The notes under the pieces were generated by a model. It did no database searches and was not told the DNA's origin. It saw only the letters and a list, made by a program, of their open reading frames with translations. A stretch of 6,920 bases of DNA, from assembly GCA_964454745.1 (NCBI GenBank), contig CAYVUI010000163.1, positions 1 to 6,920 of the forward strand, written 5' to 3'. Origin of the DNA: CAYVUI01 sp964454745. Its GTDB lineage: Bacteria > Planctomycetota > Phycisphaerae > Sedimentisphaerales > Anaerohalosphaeraceae. Positions within the stretch are counted from its first letter, which is position 1. Each line of letters opens with the position of its first letter. Positions 5,666 through 6,920 of this stretch are shown here, in pieces. The translations under genes and the position numbers were made by a program.

Positions 5666-5970
5666 AAAGGGCATCACCAAATAATAATGAACCTCGATAC
5701 TATGAGGATGCATTTAGGCGTGTGCATTTCTCCAATACGAATAGAACTTAAAATTGAGGTTTAATGACGAAGCTTTTTTATATGATATGACAGCCACAGC
5801 TATCGGGTTTTATTCTTCATTCTTCCGATTTCAATACCACCAATAAGACTGTTGTATGAAAATATCCGACGAAGTCGGGCAGGCGAAGCTTGAACCGGTG
5901 GTTGTTAACTTTATATTTTTCCTTACTCATCCTGACATGAACATCAGCTTTGGGTGAGTGGTTAGGGAAA
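5666..5970. other. Convergent intergenic region with small hairpins
   Basis: These 305 bases separate the converging PEP-CTERM and sigma-factor genes. Short open frames (25 residues at 5687-5764, 33 residues at 5856-5957 on +, and a 63-residue frame on - from 6008 to 5817) have no ribosome sites, so I do not call them. The region contains two TGCATTT copies within about 20 bases and the three-hairpin cluster at 5866-5903. It also has a longer dyad, ACTCATCC (5925-5932) with GGGTGAGT (5952-5959), which has one G-U pair. No strong terminator for the minus-strand gene is evident. Confidence 0.6.
5866..5903. repeat. Three adjoining short hairpins with three-base loops
   Basis: CCGAC-GAA-GTCGG (5866-5878), CAGGC-GAA-GCTTG (5880-5892, one G-U) and AACC-GGT-GGTT (5893-5903) follow one another with a single base between the first two and none between the second and third. 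The first two share the GAA loop. On the minus strand the last hairpin met is followed by ATATTTT, so the cluster may end the sigma-factor transcript; it starts about 68 bases after that stop. It could also be a REP-like dispersed repeat. Confidence 0.45.
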
Positions 5971-6825
5971 TTACCTTCTTGCCGCAAAGGAAAAAGCGAA
6001 TACCGCAAAAGTCAAACCGAACAAAACGATAAGCATGCCCGCGATGATTGCGCTTTTGTAAGTGACGTTGACGGCGACAGTGGTGACGATCGAGGCGATG
6101 AACATATTCATTTTCGTGAAGGTCAGGCCGATGAAGGTCGCGATATTGCCTGCCTCGAGGGTGGAGGCGTTTAGCGCGGTGCTTGCGGTGGCCACTTTGG
6201 CCCTGGAGCTGATCAATGCGAACAGGCCCAGGGCGGTCAGGAGGATTTTCCTGTTGAACCCGTGGTGGACGAGTTGTTTTTCGAGGGCCTTTTTTGCGCG
6301 GAAGAACATGACACGGGCCTGGAGCTCGCTGGAAAGGTTCATGACCTCGGCGATTTGGGCATAGGACATTTGCTCGAAGCAGCGAAGGGCGAGCATGGTC
6401 CGCTGGTGAAGGTTTAGCCTTTGCATTCCGCCGAAGATGGCCTCGGCGAGTTCTTTCTGGATGAGGCCGTTGAGCCCGTCGCCGTATTCATGGGAGTTTT
6501 TCTTGAGGATGTTGTGTTTTTCGAGGGCGGAGAGCTGTGCCCGCTGGTGCTTGCTTTTGTCGCGGAAGTAGTGCTGTGCTTTGCCCAGGGCGGTTCGGTA
6601 GATCCATGCCCAGAAGCTTTCGGCTTTTCGCAGTTTGCCGATGGAGCGGACCATTTCGAGCATGGTTTCCTGCATGACATCCTGCGCGACGTGGTGGTCG
6701 AGGGTCAAGCGGTAGACATAGTCGCTAAGCCGCTCGCTGGCGACGGCGGCGAGATTGTCCATACTTTTGGTGTCGCCTTCCTGGGCCTGGTAAACCAGTT
6801 CAATTGTGTCGTGATTACTGGGCAT
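5971..6825 (-). CDS. ECF-like sigma-70 family factor with hydrophobic C-terminal extension
   Basis: This 284-residue protein has a cytoplasmic sigma part and a membrane-like tail. Region sigma-2 covers about residues 30-92 (DYVYRLTLDHHVAQDVMQET, then FWAWIYRTALGKAQHYFRD at 71-89). Region sigma-4 covers about 125-176, with the helix-turn-helix MSYAQIAEVMNLSSELQARV at 153-172. Plain ECF factors end near residue 180. Here about 100 residues follow, with hydrophobic stretches at about 193-207, 238-255 and 258-281, the last flanked by Ala-Ala-Arg-Arg at the end. I infer a membrane-tethered sigma factor whose tail replaces or contacts an anti-sigma protein; no anti-sigma gene is visible, but the upstream edge of the window is near. 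The ATG at 6825 has only weak ribosome-site character. A TATAAT lies 37 bases upstream. Its target promoters are unknown; the PEP-CTERM gene is the nearest candidate but has sigma-70-like boxes. Confidence 0.85.
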   Translation of the reverse strand: MPSNHDTIELVYQAQEGDTKSMDNLAAVASERLSDYVYRLTLDHHVAQDVMQETMLEMVRSIGKLRKAESFWAWIYRTALGKAQHYFRDKSKHQRAQLSALEKHNILKKNSHEYGDGLNGLIQKELAEAIFGGMQRLNLHQRTMLALRCFEQMSYAQIAEVMNLSSELQARVMFFRAKKALEKQLVHHGFNRKILLTALGLFALISSRAKVATASTALNASTLEAGNIATFIGLTFTKMNMFIASIVTTVAVNVTYKSAIIAGMLIVLFGLTFAVFAFSFAARR

Positions 6826-6862
6826 TTGTGTACAATTCCCGAATTTTCATCCGCTTTTCCTT

Positions 6863-6868
6863 ATTATA
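6863..6868 (-). promoter_or_regulatory. Putative -10 box (TATAAT) of the sigma-factor gene
   Basis: Read on the minus strand this is a perfect TATAAT, 37 bases before the ATG at 6825. The -35 position is poor: CTTCCA at a 17-base spacer matches only three of six bases. It may therefore be an activator-dependent or self-regulated promoter. Nothing else is recognisable between 6869 and the window end. Confidence 0.35.
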
Positions 6869-6920
6869 GGGCTTGCTGAATAATTTGGAAGTTCTTTTTT
6901 TACAATGGGATGGGGTTGGT

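Noticed and set aside
5856..5957. 33-codon plus-strand frame over the hairpin cluster
   Set aside because: Protein-like in appearance, but it has no Shine-Dalgarno sequence, and the sequence is explained by the inverted repeats.
5817..6008. 63-codon minus-strand open frame across the sigma gene's end
   Set aside because: It overlaps the 3' end of the sigma gene in another frame, has no ribosome site, and its middle simply translates the small-hairpin cluster.
6421..6879. 152-codon plus-strand frame opposite the sigma gene
   Set aside because: It is the complement of conserved sigma-2/sigma-4 coding sequence, with no ribosome site. The minus-strand reading is clearly the real one.

Overview
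The window looks like chromosomal DNA of a free-living, flagellated Gram-negative-type bacterium. The best guess is a Planctomycetota lineage, perhaps Phycisphaerae. This rests on a short secreted protein with a PEP-CTERM sorting tail ending in a basic cluster, and on an ECF-like sigma factor with a hydrophobic C-terminal extension. Both are frequent in that group. No rRNA or other marker gene is present, so the placement is an inference. I see no tRNA, rRNA, CRISPR array, insertion sequence or integrase.

Layout: (1) 53-634 (+) is a stand-alone thioredoxin-fold redoxin with a CNHC motif. (2) 635-920 is a gene-free stretch rich in inverted repeats that leads into the next operon. (3) 921-4512 (+) is a tight three-gene unit: flagellin, a GT-B glycosyltransferase that closely resembles the GTDC1/QTMAN (DUF3524) family, and a U32-family protein of the TrhP/YrrO type. 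Each downstream start overlaps the previous stop by one base (TAATG, TGATG). (4) 4513-5071 is an AT-rich gene-free stretch with a 15-bp palindrome and a strong sigma-70-type promoter, TTGACA-N17-CATAAT. (5) 5072-5593 (+) encodes a small PEP-CTERM exported protein, followed by a textbook intrinsic terminator. (6) 5666-5970 is a convergent intergenic region with a cluster of small hairpins. (7) 5971-6825 (-) encodes the membrane-tailed sigma factor.

The most interesting point is the pairing in the central operon. The eukaryotic relatives of the glycosyltransferase attach mannose to queuosine at tRNA position 34. TrhP proteins start 5-hydroxyuridine formation at tRNA U34. Two unrelated anticodon wobble-base enzymes therefore appear to be translationally coupled, and both sit directly behind a flagellin gene. 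Either this is a bacterial tRNA-wobble glycosylation module riding on a motility transcript, or the glycosyltransferase has been turned to flagellin glycosylation. The sequence favours the tRNA reading by family resemblance, but it cannot settle the acceptor.

Second-tier points are the competing hairpins and the inverted pair of GCCGATAA (sigma-28 -10-like) sequences before flagellin, the inverted repeat built around the PEP-CTERM promoter, and the membrane-anchored sigma factor with no separate anti-sigma gene beside it inside the window.
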